Positions 32,407-46,268 of a stretch of DNA of 64,000 nt are shown here, in pieces. The DNA comes from Ascaris suum. Lineage: Eukaryota; Nematoda; Chromadorea; Rhabditida; Ascarididae. The stretch's first letter is position 1; every line of letters begins with the position of its first letter. The translations under genes were made by a program, and so were the position numbers. The notes under the pieces were generated by a model. That model was not told the DNA's origin, made no database searches, and saw nothing but the letters and a program-made list of their open reading frames with translations. The stretch spans positions 4,240,336 to 4,304,335 of the forward strand of contig CM024174.1 of assembly GCA_013433145.1 (NCBI GenBank), given 5' to 3'.

Positions 32407-35400
32407 TCACCAGGCCCACCCGTTAGGCATGTAATATTGCGAGTTCTGTGGGAGTCCAGTGGCCGCCTGTGGAAGATACCCCCCAGGGGGTGGAAATGAG
32501 CCAGATAGCCCTGTAGGTGTCTGATATGCACCCGCAAAATCCTGTGGACACGGCTTTCCATCGCGTACGAGCATCTGAACGGGTATACGACGACCTGGTG
32601 CGAATGTAACCGATGAGGTAGGGACGGTAGAATTGAGGAGACTCGTGTTGAGACCTTTGTCTTGCAAGGTCTTTTTCGTCTTATACCTTAATAACGTGTG
32701 AGTCTTTAGAGAGATTCACCTTACTTTCAAGTCTTACGCGCATGTTTAAAAGTATTTCTTCTAAAATTTGAAAGCGATGTAATATTGCATTTCCATATTT
32801 GCACTCAAATTTGCTATGAATTTTATTTGGTGAATTATCAACTTTAGAGTACTCATCAGCACATAAATTTATGAGATGATTGATAAGTTTGAATTGAATA
32901 AGTGATAGAAATGCTTTGTTCGACACAATCTTCTAGAGCGTTGAGGGCAATTTTTTCATGAAACGATTTATTACGAATATTCCAATTGAAAAGCTTCAAG
33001 TAATAAAGCTGGATTTAATGAAATAAGACACTTCACTAATTTGAGTGCATTCATTCAATCATGCCGTTTTTTTTTCTTTGTAGGAAAAGACTTCATGTGA
33101 TACAAACGGATAAAAAAACCTATAGGGAGCGTATTTTTAGCGACAGTTGAAAAACAGCCTAATGAAATTGCAGTTCTTATTGCACATTTTTCATGCTGCA
33201 ACAACAACGAAAAAGAAGAAAGTATGACGTGCGAGTAAGTGATGAAAGAATTTGCAGAAAAAGTACGCAATATCTCTTGATCTAATCTGCTTTGAAGAAT
33301 GCAGCTTCTTCTTGAAGGAATTAAAGCTGCAATCCTGCAGGTTTCAAACGTTATAGCCTACATTTCACTTAAAGATGTTCTAATAATATGTACAACTGCA
33401 GTATTGCTTAAAGGACTTCTTTTAAATGTAAACATTTAAGCAGATAAATGCTGATAATGAAGTAATAAACGAATTTTCAAGTAGTAGGTGCAAAGAAAAG
33501 AGTAAATCACCTGTGATTTTGGAACCAAATTTTCACTTGTGTTGGTGTTAGACGGATCTGCATAGCAAGTTGTTCTCTTTCAGGTGCCGATAAATAACGT
33601 TGTGTACGGAATCTTCGCTCTAGCTCATAGGTTTGCGCCTTTGTAAACAATACACGCCTTTTTCGTCGTTTCTTCTTGCCGTCGCTACCTGAATGTAAAC
33701 AGAAATATATGAACATGTAGACTAATTGAATTTTTAGTATTAAGCGCTTTAAAAACTGTTTTGCAGTCCTTATGCAGGAACTACTTCAGGATGAGGTCAT
33801 GTTTCATCGTAAAAGGAGAGAAATGTGGAAAAATCTGGTAGAATTGTGGTATCTACAGTCCTTTCTCTCCTCCTCCATCCTCTTCCTCCCTATATATAAC
33901 ACCGAATAACTATTATCTTAAGCACCATACATTTCGCCTTATGGTTTTTATATCGTTGCAAAAAAAAGTGCATAACGGGAATAAGAGGAAATTAATGCGT
34001 GAATTTTTGCTAGGATTACCTTCTTCTTCTTCATCTTCAATCATTTCGTCGTCCTCTGCATCGCCGTTCGTTCCATTTTCTTCTGTTTTTACTGTTCTGC
34101 AAAAAATATCTCGTTTCATCTCATAACTAATAAAATTGCATTATTTATTTATTTATATATTAGTTCGGTTGATTAGAGAAAACTGGGATCACCGAACATT
34201 ACGAAAGCATGTTGGAAAATAAAAAAAGTTATCCTAGCTTCCATGGAAGTCGCCGTCAAGCCTCTGAAATCGTCACATTTCGTAACTGTACCTCCTGAGG
34301 CGTCCCATGAGGGACAAGGGAGGGCGGAGAGGAGGGGGAGGAGGGAGGACTGAAGGGAGATACGGAGATCAGGTGGTATGGATACACCTACGTTTGGGCA
34401 GAGGGCCTTTAGTCCTTGAGGCGACTTCATGAAACATCACTGAGCAATCTTGGCCATGCGCATCTAATGGTAGGTGGATGCCTTCAGGATTCACTTCCCC
34501 CCTCAAAATCTATTTTATTGTTTTGCGTAGCAGTTGAAGTAATTTACCCATTTTTCATAGGAATTGTCGACGAATCGTCCTTTGGAGAAGTGCTGGGAAG
34601 TGGCATTCCGAGCATTGGATCGACGCATCTCACGGCTGCATTGAAGGGATCGGCAGGTGGTGTCAAACCGTAGCCGAATCTATAAGATGAAACTTGTGTA
34701 ATAAAATGATTTGAATCATAAACCATTTTATGTATAACTATCCAATATCTCTACTTGTTATTTGAAGATACTGTTATTCCTTAAGTGAATATATTTTTTT
34801 TCACTGTTATTGAATTACTGTCGTAGGAGTTGCGAGAGCTCTTCAAAAAATTTAAAAATGCATCAAAATATTGGATTCGTTACTAGCTATAATAAAAAGT
34901 AAAGCGATTTTCAAAGAATCAGAACATTTGTTGCTCAATTAGACAGTTTCAACGTGTGCAGTTTTAGCCAAACTTCTTGATGAAAATAAAAATACAATAT
35001 TTACCTAAAAGTTACTCCATTTTAAATTGGTACATTCGAGCGAAAAGCAATAAAAGCAAATTTTGAAATGCATTACATTTATTTTGAAAACTTTCTACTA
35101 CCATGGAAGAAACTGATTTGATGTCATTTTGCAAAGAAAGCTTTCGATACGTTGATGCGGTAACAAATCTGCTAATTTATGCTACCATCATTTGCAGAAA
35201 AGCACACATGAATGAAGCGAATAAAGGTACAATGTGCACGGTGCTTCTCGGCTTGCAAACTTTCACGCTGAGTCTCTCTAACCAACACGGATCCTCGCCA
35301 TCCCCATTCCATAAGCAATCGTAATTTTCGACACCTTTCTTTTTTCGAATGTTTCTATACAGGTTTCTTGAGGTCGTTTTCGAATCAGTCGATAACCGAT

Positions 35401-38400
35401 CCATGACGAATACACTTATGACGAACAAGAATAGCACAAACCCTGGAGCGGCAGGCGCAGGAGCCATGTAATGTTGGTGAGGAACAAAAGTACCCTGCTC
35501 ATACATTGGGTATCCGCTTGACGTTGCTTGATGTGAATCGATTCCAAACGGAGATGCATGTGGATAACCTATAAATTAAACAACTTTCTAACCTCATAAA
35601 ATTAAAAACACCTGCAAAATAATTGCTTCGCATTGCTTTATCAGTAATTAGGTCTTAGAAATGCGTCATTATTATTACTATTTTAAAGAGTGTCGACGCA
35701 AAAATAAAATTAATCTTCAATGCTATGGACTTTCGGAAAATAATTGCATCTTGTAACGAAACAACTTTTTTTTAACTGCGGAGATTGATTTCTTTATCCG
35801 AAACCTTTTCTTCTTTCACGCACATTACGGAAATTGATTACTATTACTATGAAAAACTCCGAGAAAAAAATGCATATCGCAGAAGAATTGCGTGTCAATG
35901 CCTTCTATATAAGTAGTTCAGGCACGAATTCAGAACAGGTCTTTGAAAAGTGATAGAATGTATGGCGATCTCTGCATTGAATTTGTTCCAATAACCTTCC
36001 AACGCAGCACTGAAAACATTTCGAAAATCGATGAAGGTCTATACGTAAATGGATGGTCAGAATGTCTTAGAACAAATGGTAATAGATGACGGCAGGTTAT
36101 TATTGTCATTCGGTATGGCAGTAAGCTGCAAGCGAAGAGCTCAAGTTTCCAAGACTGTGTGTCGAGTGACTCTAGCTAGAGTCAACTGTGTCAATTCTCT
36201 TCACTACCGTAGACCAACGATGATGCCCTCTTGTTGAGAACGAGTGTGCTCACAGAGTCGCTAAGTTCGAGAGTGTATGCAAAACGAGAGGGCTAGACAT
36301 TTGTGCTGCGCTAATAAAAATTGACAGGTTTAATCGCATTCCCTCAGATGAATGATTGATGAGGGATATTAAGGAAATATCCTTTAGAATGACCATTGAT
36401 CGTGATGGATATTTCTACTGCTAACGAAACGAACACCTCGTTAGCAAATTAATATATAAGAAATATTCCTAATGTATGAGCGTAAGCCGAAAAGCGACAA
36501 AAATCGAGCAATCAGTGTATAAGGTTCTGGTGGGCACTATGGCGAAAAAATTCAAAAACAGAAATATCTGCGAGATAATGATTTGCATAAAACTGTCCAA
36601 TGGAGTTACATCAAGAATATTTTAGATCGATATATTCCAGTCAATATCTCTCCCCTTCCAATCAATTCCTCAGTGGATTTCAACCTCATTAGCAGAGAGC
36701 TGGAACATGCATTCTTGATCAGGAAGAATTGAGAAATTTATAGGCCGGTTTTCGTGTGCGGCTCAATGCATTTTTAAAATCGGCCCGGTGAGAAATGCTA
36801 AATTTGCTTAGATTCAGACAAATTGTTTCTTTATGTCAAATTATTTACCATCTTTTGTTAATCTCCGCTATGTTTGATTAATCGTATCTCATCTCAGTTG
36901 CTGTGCACTAACCGTGTTCGAAGTGGCGAGTCATCTCACTTCGAAATCAAAAGGCAGAATTTATTACGATTAAGTGCCTGCTGCGTTCTATCAATTTTTT
37001 TGTCCTCCACTGAGAATACTTTGTTGTTACTTAAACAAAAATTCGGCTAGGTAAATTTGTCAGATTAGCATTCATTATCGTTCTTTCAATTTTTTCCGCT
37101 GTGAAAGGCCAAGCTCTACTGCAGTCGTATCTGCGCTATCGAATTATTCAAGTAGTAACGATGCAAACTTCTTCTCAAATCCTACCGGACGCTTTGACCG
37201 AAATATCTCCTCTCCATGCTCATACAATGTACAACAAAGATGTGTCTGTCTATGAAAAGTTGCCACTGGATGACAAAAGACTTTGTCACGGTTCAAGGAT
37301 AGCGTAAAAAGATTTAAACAGATAGTTTGCGGTGATAGGTCTGAACTAGATCCGCTCTGGTGGAATGTTTGCAGTAGGCACTCGCTTCAGCGCAAGCACC
37401 TCTAAAACAAATAGAGCGCTGTTACGAACGGCACAACGCAAATGCGAGGATCGTTGAAATAATGCCGATTAGCGATGCGGTCCTCTCTCAATTTTCAGCT
37501 AAGTCCTCGCGAAATATTTTTACGCTTCATCGCCTATCTAATCCAGCCGTGATGCTATGCACACTAGATCGTATACTGTAGTTGGCTACCGTAAGACTCG
37601 GTAATACCTGCCTACAGAGAAAACTTCGAAACATCCGTACAGTATGTGATTATGAGCCATATGCGACACACTCTGTCTTGCACTTTCCACAGTATCGAGC
37701 AATCTATGGCTCCTTACCTTACTAATATAAAGTTCATCTCGCAATCAAACATCCATGTATAAAAACAAAGTGTCCTCTATCATCTGAAGGGAGTGGGCCT
37801 CTGAGATCGTTTTTGAAGTAATGTGACTCACAGCTGTGTGAAGTAAGAGGCATATTTATTCTTGCTCAAAAAGAAATGTCATTAAAGTTAATGAAAAGAA
37901 ATCTCAATTTTGATTAAATGTTTACAGGCAGTGGCAAGCTTTTGTTTGTTCACAACATCAGAAAGCAATCGCCTTTATAGAGACGATTATGTCACATGCA
38001 TATTTCCGTTTTGCTCTTCGCAAATATTGAAGACCGCGCATCTTCCCAATCTGTGCACGAACAATTTTTCTGCATTTTCTTGTCTTGTTTCGCTAGTAAG
38101 AATTAAATAGCATTAGATTCTGATTTCATGAATCATTAGTCAAATGTGTTATTGTTGAAATTATATACTGAACACATAAAATATAAACAGTTCGTTATCA
38201 ACCGCCTAGAAATATAATGAAATGAACTGCTAGCTTTTAGTGGATAATAATGACAGCGTGTGGTGTAATCATCAGATATGGGATTGTAATATCCTCGATT
38301 CTCTAAAGAGCCCATAATCTGCGAATGCTTATAATCGGTGAGGAACATAGAGCAATCCGATTTTTTAAAGGAGGAACTGGGTGAGACCTATATAAGCTCG

Positions 38401-40164
38401 AGTTTGCGATGAGCCTACATTATGCAGAAAGAATGGGGTACTTAACTGATCCAATAGAAAATAGAAATTACATGCGGGGTGAGCTTGCCGCTTCCGAATA
38501 AAAGCTTACCTCCAAGCAAGGGCAGATGTTCGGTCCACGAAGAAGGTGTGGGATGAGCATAAATATTGTTTGAGTTAATCCCATCGGGTGGATCTGTCTT
38601 GAAAACATCACATCTGAACGACAACCTTCTTCACTTTCAAAGATAAATGTCTCAATCCTAATACAATATGTGTAAAAATTAGAAAGATTTTTCAGTTATA
38701 TTTATGCTCAACAACAATCCATCAAGGGCAACAGTGGTTTAAAGATGAAGAGCTCGAGCTCAATGCCACATTCATCCTTATTCAACTCAAACAAATACTA
38801 TAACTCAATGCTAAATATAACGGCAAGCATCAGACAAGGCAATACAATAATAAAGCAAAACAATTCAAGTCTACTACTTTTAATGGCTATCCTGACGAGT
38901 GAACGGGGCAATGGAGCTCGGCGAATTCTGTCCAACTATGTAGTAACTTTCGTCTGTCGATTGATCTTCCCAGATAGCGACCCACAACAACAGTTATCGT
39001 ATTTGTAACATTAGTAACAGTTGTAGTTGTAATAAAGACTTTCATTTACAAAGAATGAAGAGGTTTATAAAAACAGTGAATAAAATGAGAGAAAAATACG
39101 ATAAAATGATTATGAACGCATTTATCAGCGTGTAAAATACACAACTCTTGATGATGCATGTTTGAAGCGGATCACCGACTCAGCTTTGATCATTACTGCC
39201 GATGAAGCTGGTCGTCACTTTCATTACACTGTAAGTGTAATTCTAATTGCAAAGTGCTTAAAAACAAATGCGGATACACAAAAGGATGGTCAAACAGTTG
39301 GCAATGGCCGATAAGCAAACATGATCAACCGATCAGTGAGTGCCTTTCATATAGGAGCATATTCTTGTTATAGGGATGCGTAACAGTAAGTAATGATATT
39401 TTTGAGATGCTGTAAATTAGAAGACCGACTGTACGGTAGAAGTAGAGCATCTGAGCTTGAAAATCTATTGCTCTACGCTGAAAATCGATTGGGCAATATG
39501 TCAGAGGGCGACACTTTGCGTTGAGCCTTCAGAAGGAAATAGAAAATCTTGAAGTGAGAGCGAACTACTCGACATCAAGTGTCACTACTTGGTTGACAAG
39601 CTAAATGCTTGATTGCTGCTCATTTGAAGATTGATCGACCCATCAACTCAATGGGTATGCTGTTGACGATAAGTAGTGCGACCATTGGAAACTCAACACC
39701 GCACCTTCCTGACAACGCCACCCTCACTTCAACAACCCTTCAACCTACGAAACTGATAACCACTTACCTGCGGAGAGCAGCACTTCACGAAAACATCCTC
39801 CTTTCCTTTGGACAATCGTTGTGACCATCTGAAGTTTACATCAGGGCTGGGAGTTGGGGCTTATGAACATGAAGTTCTGGTTTACGAAAGTTCATCCTTC
39901 AAGTTTAGTCAACCGTAGCTTTCCATTCCATTCGAATGTGTTGAATATCACCTTAACACCACATTAACTCCTTACACAAGGCTAAAGGATTTGTTACTTT
40001 ATTACTTTCACCGTTTAAGCTTAGCGTAACGTGTTTTTTCTATGTATCGTAATTACTTACTTATTTTCGGTTATACTAGTTGTTGATCCAGAAGAAGATG
40101 TGGCAGATCCGACGGCAGCCACTTGTGCGGCTGCTGCAAATGCGGCGGCATTCAACGAAAACAT
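32407..40164 (-). CDS. ceh-22: NK-2 class homeobox transcription factor, CEH-22/NKX2-like
   Basis: Sequence-specific DNA-binding regulator in the nucleus; the C. elegans member drives pharyngeal muscle genes. Exons in transcript order: 40164-40061, 38613-38510, 35568-35442, 34679-34548, 34096-34020, 33688-33511, 32686-32407. All junctions are phase-consistent and the sum is 1,002 nt, 333 residues plus TGA. The start [14 protein letters not shown] opens an Ala-rich leader. An acidic patch ([12 protein letters not shown]) precedes the homeodomain at residues 189-248, with Phe8, Leu16, Trp48, Phe49, Asn51 and the NK-2 hallmark Tyr54; NHRY is NKX2.1/2.2-like. The homeodomain is split by an intron within the Arg codon of the NHR motif. 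[15 protein letters not shown] (273-287) is the NK2-specific domain, and the protein ends NGWAW, like the Gly-x-x-Trp ends of vertebrate NKX2 proteins. I see no tinman (TN) motif near the N terminus. Introns 1 and 2 are long (1.4 and 2.9 kb) and could carry enhancers. The weakest junction is the TTATTAAG acceptor at 32687. Confidence 0.93.
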
Positions 40165-40620
40165 TCGCAGATGACAGCACAGTAAACCGTTGAGAGACAC
40201 CTTACCCGACGTGAATCTCGAGATCTTCTTGAGAGGAGTGGCACTCAAAGCTGAGGTGACGCGACAAATGCAGATGCGCACTACCGGAAGGCTAAGAGGT
40301 CGGGCCTAAGTGGTGTGCTCTCGAGTTGACGGCTAACAACTAGCAAGTAAGGTGGATAGCCAATGCAGCCAATCGTCATCGAAAGAAGCGTTGTTCGTGT
40401 CGATGTTGTGTATCGTTGTGTCTGCTCAAGTGAGCGATGTGTACAAAAGCGAACTGACAGCGTCGAACATCGTGCCACGCCTCCACCTCATCGTGTGCAC
40501 TCGGCTGACTGTAGTTCACGCTCGTCATTTCACGACGATAGATTTCGTTTACTATCCAAATCTCAAATAGTGACACCACATAAGTGTCATCTCAAGTAGA
40601 TGGCTGTTTCGGGTGAAGCT
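40165..40620. promoter_or_regulatory. GC-richer 5' flank of the NK-2 gene, open on both strands
   Basis: Directly upstream of the NK-2 start codon, about 400 bp are less AT-rich than the surroundings and carry overlapping open frames on both strands. This is what a base-composition shift gives by itself. None of the translations resembles a known domain. I read it as 5' untranslated or promoter sequence, with an unseen upstream exon as the alternative. Confidence 0.35.
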
Positions 40621-43600
40621 TTACCACATAACTATGCCACAACATCATACAAAACGAATAAACAAGTTATTTATTTAGAGTACATCGACTGTATGAAAAT
40701 CTTCAAAAATTAAGCGAAGAAAAATTTCAAAAGAAAGAGGCAAACGATTTTCCTTCCCTACAGAATATTCAGAAATCGAAACATAATGGTGATGTCGAAC
40801 GAGCATCCTTGTGATATCAGAAATTCCTTCCACAGTTATGCAATGTAACAGTATTTTTATTTAAGTAAGCAGCACATGGCAATTATGTGCTAAGTTTTGC
40901 AGGCGCAATTTCTTGAAGCAAAAATCAACTCCAACCACTCGCAAAACTGATATTAAGCGAACAAAATCAGGTAATGAAGGAGACGGATAGATAGTGAAAC
41001 AAAATGGAAAAGCGTGACGGGGAAGACGGGAAAGCCGATATACTTTTACAAGCCATTGCAATCATTTTCTAAGCTATTGTGCGAATTTCCTACAAGTGAA
41101 TTAGCTTTCAGATCAATCACTTGCAAAATACTAATGAGAATTACCGCCTTAAATATACATATTTTGGAGCAAATTTTAGTGCCTTTATCACCTTACAGTG
41201 CTGACGGATCAATTTGAATAACACACAAGGAAATCGCTATAATCTAGATTATACGATGAATATTTGCGACACAAACTTTAATAGATGCCAACTTTGAACT
41301 ATCAGGCTAATTAAATACGCATACATACACATTCATGAGCTCAGTCACAACACCGCCATAGTGCACGTTTTCAAAAAAGAGCCTCTAACCGATCGAGAAA
41401 GACGTATTAGCTGACGCCGTGTTAGAGATATTCGAATGTTGTAGGCACGGTCATTAGAGTGGAAACTCGAAAAACGAACTTAATAATGCGCATTGAACGA
41501 TTCATGTCATATCTAACTGATTTCCCTGATGATGGAAAAACGATTGCCACAGTTGTAGAAACATTTTTGCCGATAGATAGGAAAGTTATTATATTAGTTA
41601 TAATGTGCTTAAAGCTCATAATTTCTGCTTGCACTCTATAGACACATCCATGAAGTGTTCTAAGCTCTTTTTATGTTGCTACGTGTAAATAAGAAGCCTG
41701 GGTGCGGTATGTTTGGCTGATCGCCACTGTTTGCATTTTGCACACACACGCCCTTTGTATGCTTACTGTGCATCGGACAGAAAGACCGGCTAAACAAGCT
41801 GATTTCGCTCATTTTCTCCTCGAATAATACAACAACGATTATCATTTCATAGCCGCTTAAAACCAGATCAGATTTGCAAGAGGAGAGAAAAATTTTGCAA
41901 GGAAAAAAACTTGTATTTTTCGACATTACAGTCTACTTGCAAATTCTTTGGCGCAGTAAAAGTTCATGAATTCTACTGAAATTCGTGGGTCGACATCAAA
42001 AATGTTAAATGAACACGCCTTATACGCTTTGGATTTCATGAGTCTCCAGTGGTTTCCCAGATGAAACAATAGGCAGATGGGTAGGCAAAAACATACGCCA
42101 TTGCGACATCAAGTTCCACAACTGTTATTTTACACACTGCAAGCTCTCAACGATAGCACGAAAGTTCTTAACCAAGTGCCGCAAAGATAATGGTTGTAGA
42201 AGTTAGCTCAAGCTTTCAACTCCTTGAGAAGTCATGGTCCCTTTGACATCTTAAGGCATATAGTGCAACATTACTAAGGGAGTGGCTTCGTTTTCTTGTT
42301 TGGTGGCAAAAAAACCACATTGCTAAAGCCATTTTTTCTATATTTTCGTCCGTAAATTTTATATGCAGGTATCTAAACCCCATTCAAGTGTAATTTCAAA
42401 AAACATACTAGTTTAGCGATCGGAGATCAGACTGATTTGCAGCCTTTCAAAGCTGCTAATTTATTGATGTTCGTCGTGGCGATTCACTATACTCGATATA
42501 CGCTTTAAAAAATCGAGAGAAGTTCGTACAACGTATATGCGAATGTTTTTTAGAGTTTATTCTATATGTCGTTGGCACATTCTTTCAAAAATATGTTTTC
42601 CTCTCTGAGCATATCCAAGCTTGCTTATGTTCACAATTATCGCACTTGAAAAGCCACAGATGGATTATATTTTTGGGAAGTTACGCTGCAAGAATGTCTT
42701 GTAACAGTGTCATGTCTATGAGTGTATGTGCGTGTCTATTTGTCTGTTCGACATTTTCAACTTGAGACCGATTGAAGTTAGAACAGCGAAACTTGGTGGG
42801 CTGCATTGTCTGTCTTCAATGTAACATACTAATGGCAGTTGATTCGTTCGCTTTGAAAGAATCGCAGACATCTAATAGCGCCCAAAATATTTGTGCAGAT
42901 TCTCAACTTAAATTCACTTTACACCGCTTAGGTGAAGGAAATAATACAAAGCTTTAGAAGGAAATCTGTGCTGAGCGGTTCTATCACTTTAAATGGGGGA
43001 TATTTTATCGTACTTATTAAATCATTCGCCATGATATCGTATAGTTACTTGATCTGGTAAGTTTGAGTGCAGAAGTCTGTGTCATTCTCCAACTGTGATG
43101 GCATGATTCAACATTTGCGATTCATTAATTTCAATAACACACAAATTCTCATTGCAAAGAGTACAGTATTACCACTTAGGTAGTAAAATGAAATAGTTTC
43201 GATATGTTTTAGTCAAATTCTAGTTCATATTAGTTGGACATTAAATCAGAAATAAGTGAAGAATCGTATCAAAAGAAGTGAAAAGTCATATTTCATCAAA
43301 TATCATTATTTCATCAATTATTCGATAAAATACAAGAAAATAGTAAAATGTATGGATTTAATTGCACCATATTGAAATCATCTGACAAATGGTACATATC
43401 CCTTGAAGCATTCTTTATAATTGCTAAAACTGCATAATATGAAAATCCGACTGATGTGAAATCTATGCAATTTTTGGTGCACTCAGATGTCTACAATTGC
43501 TTTCCAAGAAGACTGAGTGAAATTGCAGTTGGACTTCATACTATGTAAAATATGCCCACTAAATTTCACAGCACTAGTTTGGGCGGATTCTGAGTTGAAA

Positions 43601-46268
43601 CTTCCAGACGTAGGTTGGTGACACTCCCATTTATTAGGCACATGTAGTCAAGGAAACTATTAAATGCAAGTCTGCTACAGCGCTCAAAAAGGTTGACTAA
43701 GAACGCTGTGGCGTGTCTGCAGACTGTAACTCAACATTCGCATTTCTATAACGCAGGTCCACATGTATTCTAGATAATCGGTCCAAGCACGTTGCGATGT
43801 CTCTTATTGACATCCTTTTAGTAAGCTTGCTGTCAACATCTCGTTTCCAGCATTCCCATTAAAACGTTGCAAGCTTTTCAAACAACTATTTTTAGCATAT
43901 TGTTGACGGATAGAATGTTAGTTGTGGTTTGAACGATGTATAAATATCTCTCGGAAATAATCTAGAAACATGAGGAACTGAAATGATCGAATTTTTGTGT
44001 GGCGTGTTGAGGCTCATCACTCTTTCCAACTCAATTACGAATTTATCGACGATGGGCAATCAAATCCTCACCCAGCAACTCATTCCTTTTTCGCATGAAG
44101 CGCTCTCCGATTGCCTATAAATCTCTAGCGGGCGTCACATTCAATCCTCCTCTATTGCAGTTGCCCATTCCAGCACAACGAATCACCGTGCCCGATAAAC
44201 CACAAACTAAAAATGCGCGCTTGATTCAGTGAGATTTCCTCTTTTCTGCTGAAGAACTTTCTCATTTGCATCAAGTTGCCCACTGCTAGCAGTCGCTTCC
44301 TTCACAAATCTTTCTTGATAGGATACTATAACTTTCAGCAATTTACTTAAGACTTGCTAGTTTTCAATGAACAACTTTTCACTAAATGCATTGTTTTTTT
44401 TTGTTCATGATCACCACCTAATTGAATGGTAAATGAAGAATTGCGAAGATTATCCTATACAATAACCAAATCAAGCGCGCAACTTATTTTAGATCACTTT
44501 AAGAATTTCTTTAAAGCATGAAGTTCTTTAAATCTTCTAAAAATTGCGTACTTGCAAGCTGTGCTAATAAAAATAAACAAATGAGCATAAATTCGTATCC
44601 TTTCAATTAATTATAGAACTCAACCATGAAAAGTTGAACGACCGATAGAGCTAAGACCCTTTAGAGTTAGACGACAGTGCTGATTTCTTAATATTTATTC
44701 TCCATTATTTCTTATAACTCTTTTTTTCTATACTCATCAAGAAATCATCTTGATATTATCGATATTTTATGGCTTATGTCATCGAACTCTATTTCCGAGA
44801 ATTCATTTAATGTTGCCCTTTTCCTTCTAAAATCTCAGCGTATCATTGACAATCTTATAGAGAATCGTTTGCATAGCAAATGAAATGCATTTTCGTTAAC
44901 CAAACGGAGAGCATTGCCATCAGACGAGAAATCTGGCCACTAGTCTCAAATACTCGATTACCTTTTAACAATCGGCTAAATTATATCGAGTAATGTTCTC
45001 TCTCATTATTTTGCCAGATGTGCGCTTATCTAACGATATCTATAGTCTCTGAAGAATTTCACAAAACTACATGATAAACAACAATAATTTTTAGATAGGT
45101 GATCGCTTCTGCTACTGCATTGAAAATGGATGGCTTTCTCTTTGAAAATGTTCGAAATTAAATCCTCGCTTAAGCAGGTGTGCAAATATTGCAGCAAGAA
45201 AATAAATAAATAACTTCCACCTCTGTCTTTTACCTGTGTTGCAACAATGAGCTCTAATATTGTCATAGCCACAGGAGCAACAATGAGCTCTAATATAGCC
45301 ATGTGACATTCATACACAAAGTGCGCATTACGAAGATTTGCTTATACTGTAGAATTCGTTAGCAGATTTTGAGCAATAAAGCGTTTGATGGAATGTGAAT
45401 TGAAAAGGGAAGCAAAAACACATTAGATTTAATTAAATTATTTCCAATATCTGTGTTTTCGGGGATTATATACGTAGAAAATTTGTGGTGAGCTTTTTTG
45501 CTTTGTTGCTCTACAAGAGCACATTGTAGTGATATCGTGACTGCGTGCGATAACCGGTGGCGCATTTGTCTGTCTATCTCTTTGATCGGCAGCTTCAACT
45601 CAACGGTCGTTGCAGCTAGAATCATAAATTTTGTGTACTCGCATAAAGCTTAGGATGCATATTCATCCGTACAAATGAGCGCGTTAATCCATCAATTTGA
45701 AGTAATTTACAGCTTCGAACCATTTAAACGCGAAATGAAGTTTGTGTGAATTCTAAGCTGACAGCTTGATATTACGTCAGCCAGACCACAAAAAAAATTT
45801 AAATTTTAATGGGCAGTCCGGTCAGTCAAAATGTGAATGCATTTCGCACATTCATCGTCTGTCGGTTGATCGTGAGAGGTAGAAAGGCGAGTACAACGCA
45901 ACGATTTCCTCCCTGTTTTGAAAGGCATGTAGCGCCAACCCATTTGGTACTCTGCAAGGCGTCTAGAGAAAAGGGGGCTAAGACGATAGTTCTTACCCTG
46001 GAATTCCTTGCAGAATTCTAACCCCTGTTTTTTCCTCTTCTTCTTATCCGTGACATTATTTTTTGTTATAAGAAAATAAGGTGCAATTTTGAATACCCAG
46101 TGAAGAGTACTGTGCAGGTCATTGCGTTCAAGGTAGAGTCGCTGCTTCGCAATAACTAATGAACACATTGGTTACCTTCGCCACTATTTCAACTACTTTA
46201 ATCATCTGCGTCCATAGACTACTTAGGTCATCAACCTCTCCGATAACCTCGTGCTTGCCGATATTGGA
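40621..46268. other. No recognised gene
   Basis: AT-rich sequence with scattered short open frames. The longest (minus strand, 45806-46168, 120 codons, many Lys, Arg and His) resembles nothing I know. A 20-bp direct repeat lies at 45241-45296. I see no exon chain, RNA gene or element ends. Confidence 0.45.
45241..45296. repeat. Two-copy 20-bp direct repeat
   Basis: GCAACAATGAGCTCTAATAT occurs exactly at 45241-45260 and 45277-45296, 36 bp apart, with similar ATAGCC tails. A small local duplication with no evident function. Confidence 0.8.

Noticed and set aside
45806..46168. 120-codon minus-strand open frame
   Set aside because: No recognisable motif, composition unlike the exons found here, and no partner exons; the length is possible by chance.
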